Shown in pieces: positions 62,245 through 64,000 of a stretch of DNA of 64,000 nucleotides (its first letter is position 1; each line of letters opens with the position of its first letter). The DNA comes from Flavobacterium sp. Lineage in GTDB: Bacteria; Bacteroidota; Bacteroidia; Flavobacteriales; Flavobacteriaceae. Made by a program: the position numbers and the translations under genes. The notes below the pieces were generated by a model, which searched no databases, was not told the DNA's origin, and saw only the letters and a program-made list of their open reading frames with translations. The stretch is from positions 124,001 through 188,000 of the forward strand of contig JADKHM010000004.1 of assembly GCA_016721735.1 (NCBI GenBank), given 5' to 3'.

Positions 62245-63435
62245 TCAATTTTTGATGATTTTACCTCTTTCAGTAAATCCATTTTGGGTCATAACTTCGT
62301 ACCAGTAAATTCCAGAAGCAAGAAAAGTTGTATCTATAAAATCTTGGTTACTTTTAATTTTCTTTGAACTTATAACTCTTGCTGCGGCGTCGTATATTTT
62401 GATGGTATAAGTTTCCTCACCTGTTTTTCCTACATATAAGAAAGTTGAAAAAGGATTTGGGTACAGCGAAATACGATTTTCTTTTTGAATGCTTACATTT
62501 CGAAGTGGCTCGCACTGCGAACAATTTTTTTGAAAGGTAGTTCTCGAATCAGTATCTATCAATGAATTAAAATCGGAGCCAGCAACACAGTCCGATTTTA
62601 ATTGTGCTTCAAGCCATAACGTAAGGTATTGCTCTAATACTAAATGTTGCTGATCGCGGGTAATTGTTGGTTGAGGATTGCATGTTGATTCTCCGAAACT
62701 GCAAAGAAAATTACTGTTTGCCATCTGGCAATGACTCGCACCATTTATCGAAACGTACGTCTTACAGGCGCTACCTAAAGAAGTATACATCGCCAGTTGA
62801 TTCGTGCTCGGCGGCGTAACACAATCGTTTTCACCTGCTATAACTAATCCTGGAATTTGAATGCTATTTGCGGCATCAATCGCAGATGGACTTGTTTCAG
62901 CCGCAGCCAACGTAACAATTGATTTAATGTTTGAATTAAACTGTGGCGCTAAAAAAGCAGCTCCTCCTCCCATACTGTGACCCATTACTGCATTCATTGA
63001 GCTTACTCTATTATAGAAGATGGTACTTTGTAGCATTCCCAAATTGAAAACCTGAGTAGATACAAAAGCCAAATCTTTTCCAAATTCGATATGTGATGGA
63101 GAAATTCCGCCTTCTGTTTTTGGAAAAGCCATAATATAACCTCTGGGAACCATTGCCTCCCATATGTTCTGATAAGCATCCCAAGTCATGACAAATCCAT
63201 GTCCAAAGGTCAAAACCGGAAATGTCTGCATTGACGCAATTGTAAGCGAGACATTGTCACCAGCTTCATCGGCTGGATAATAAATTTCAGTGGCAATACT
63301 CCTATTTCCCCGCGAAGAATCAATAAAATTAATTGTACTATGCCCAATTGCAAATGGTTGGCACCACGATGATGTCAATGAAAAAATTAATAACAGTACA
63401 AGAGTTAAATCGTGATTCCCTATTTTCCCATTCAT
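62245..63435 (-). CDS. Secreted alpha/beta hydrolase with T9SS sorting domain
   Basis: 396 residues with a signal segment (LTLVLLLIFSLTSSWCQ). The alpha/beta-hydrolase core has FGHGFVM for the oxyanion region, nucleophile elbow GHSMGGGAA, acid region GENDCVTPP and a His in INGASHCQM. The C-terminus is a type A T9SS sorting domain (ISLYPNPFSTFLYV to FTERGKIIKN), so the enzyme is exported across the outer membrane. The core resembles chlorophyllase, dienelactone hydrolase and cutinase-like esterases; the substrate could be a plant, algal or synthetic ester. No lid is apparent. Confidence 0.85.
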   Translation of the reverse strand: MNGKIGNHDLTLVLLLIFSLTSSWCQPFAIGHSTINFIDSSRGNRSIATEIYYPADEAGDNVSLTIASMQTFPVLTFGHGFVMTWDAYQNIWEAMVPRGYIMAFPKTEGGISPSHIEFGKDLAFVSTQVFNLGMLQSTIFYNRVSSMNAVMGHSMGGGAAFLAPQFNSNIKSIVTLAAAETSPSAIDAANSIQIPGLVIAGENDCVTPPSTNQLAMYTSLGSACKTYVSINGASHCQMANSNFLCSFGESTCNPQPTITRDQQHLVLEQYLTLWLEAQLKSDCVAGSDFNSLIDTDSRTTFQKNCSQCEPLRNVSIQKENRISLYPNPFSTFLYVGKTGEETYTIKIYDAAARVISSKKIKSNQDFIDTTFLASGIYWYEVMTQNGFTERGKIIKN

Positions 63436-63526
63436 GCTAATGTATATTTATAGTAAATGTATAAAATCTTCTTTGCCAATATTCGTCATCCTCAAATTAT
63501 TGCATTTTTCATTCAGCATTTAGTAC

Positions 63527-63534
63527 TACCTTTG
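63527..63534 (+). promoter_or_regulatory. -7 box of the RsmB-like gene
   Basis: TACCTTTG fits TAnnTTTG and lies 18 bases before the ATG at 63552. Confidence 0.45.
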
Positions 63535-63551
63535 CGCCACAATTAATTAAA

Positions 63552-64000
63552 ATGAGATTACACAGAAATTTAGTTTACACTACAATAGATTCTCTAAACG
63601 CAATTTTTAACGAAGGAGAATATGCAGACAAAGTAGTAGCACGAGCGTTAAAAAAAGACAAACGTTGGGGAAGTTCTGACCGGAAATTCGTAGCGGAAAC
63701 CATCTATGAAATCGTACGTTGGAAAAGGCTTTACGCCGAAATAGCAGACGTCAAAGAACCATACGACCGCGAGAATCTTTGGAGAATGTTCTCTGTTTGG
63801 GCAGTGTTGCGAGGCTATCCAATTCCTGACTGGAAACAACTAGAAGGCACTCCAGAGCGTAAAATTAAAGGGCGTTTTGATGAATTGTCAAAAATCAGAA
63901 CTTTCAAAGAATCTATTCCTGATTGGATGGATGAATTGGGCGTCAAAGAGCTTGGTGAAAAAGTTTGGTCGAAAGAAATTGCAGCGCAAAATCAACCAGC
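63552..64000 (+). CDS. RsmB/NOP-family rRNA (cytosine-C5) methyltransferase, N-terminal part
   Basis: Open frame of 149 codons cut by the window end. It begins MRLHRNLVYTTIDSLNAIFNEG and has YADKVVARALKKDKRWGSSDRKFVAETIYEIVRWKR, broken by no gap. This matches the NusB-like N-terminal RNA-binding domain of RsmB, whose signature is the R-F-xx-ET-xE-I-RW pattern. The SAM-binding part lies outside the window, so the precise rRNA target stays open. Confidence 0.85.
   Translation, partial: MRLHRNLVYTTIDSLNAIFNEGEYADKVVARALKKDKRWGSSDRKFVAETIYEIVRWKRLYAEIADVKEPYDRENLWRMFSVWAVLRGYPIPDWKQLEGTPERKIKGRFDELSKIRTFKESIPDWMDELGVKELGEKVWSKEIAAQNQP

Overview
The window looks like chromosome from a Flavobacterium-type member of the Bacteroidota. 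The evidence is AT-rich DNA, promoters of the Bacteroidota form (TAnnTTTG -7 boxes), two secreted proteins with C-terminal type IX secretion (T9SS) sorting domains, two DUF3667 zinc-ribbon membrane proteins, bacillithiol deacetylase BshB1, and flavobacterial-type FtsE, MnmD and OxyR. I see no prophage, insertion sequence with a transposase, rRNA operon or CRISPR array. The only RNA gene found is a tRNA-His.

Layout. 0-3 kb: a large periplasmic TPR protein, divergent from ftsE. 4-9.5 kb: a small surface-glycan island (deacetylase-like protein, GNAT acetyltransferase, four glycosyltransferases). 9.5-14.3 kb: small stress or hypothetical proteins, a dienelactone hydrolase-like enzyme, a frameshifted DUF3667 protein and an M28 peptidase lipoprotein. 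14.3-16.8 kb: tRNA-His, bshB1, a frameshifted isochorismate synthase and a hotdog thioesterase. 16.9-26.5 kb: a beta-helix lipoprotein, purL, a second DUF3667 protein, a frameshifted M14 carboxypeptidase and a membrane-anchored phosphatase. 26.6-37.5 kb: an LtaS-like sulfatase-fold enzyme, then a fatty-acid block of acyl-CoA synthetase, MarR regulator, FadN-like multienzyme (with an in-frame stop), thiolase, a four-helix-bundle gene between short-repeat arrays, and acyl-CoA dehydrogenase. 37.6-40.6 kb: a hypothetical protein, Cu/Zn SOD, a YdeI-like protein and a LETM1-related protein. 40.6-48 kb: a complete inorganic-carbon operon transcribed leftward (SulP transporter, truncated DUF2490 gene, beta-carbonic anhydrase, DabA, DabB), next to oxyR. 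49-56 kb: twin micro-proteins, mnmD, a CxxCH lipoprotein with a DUF4920 partner, ilvE, a MazG-like pyrophosphohydrolase and dipeptidyl peptidase III. 56-64 kb: an SRPBCC protein, an ECF sigma operon, a kup potassium transporter, a T9SS alpha/beta hydrolase and the start of an RsmB-like rRNA methyltransferase.

Two themes stand out. First, degenerate 7- or 8-nt tandem arrays of differing sequence occur at five places. Several are arranged as facing inverted arms, one pair brackets the four-helix-bundle gene inside the fad block, and one is read in frame inside PurL. Second, at least four genes are broken by a single-base change, and a fifth (oxyR) appears extended by one. Three of the five changes are in homopolymers, so sequence error must be excluded before calling them pseudogenes. 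The most coherent functional system is the SulP-CA-DabA-DabB operon, which should supply bicarbonate to a heterotroph; no RuBisCO is visible in the window.
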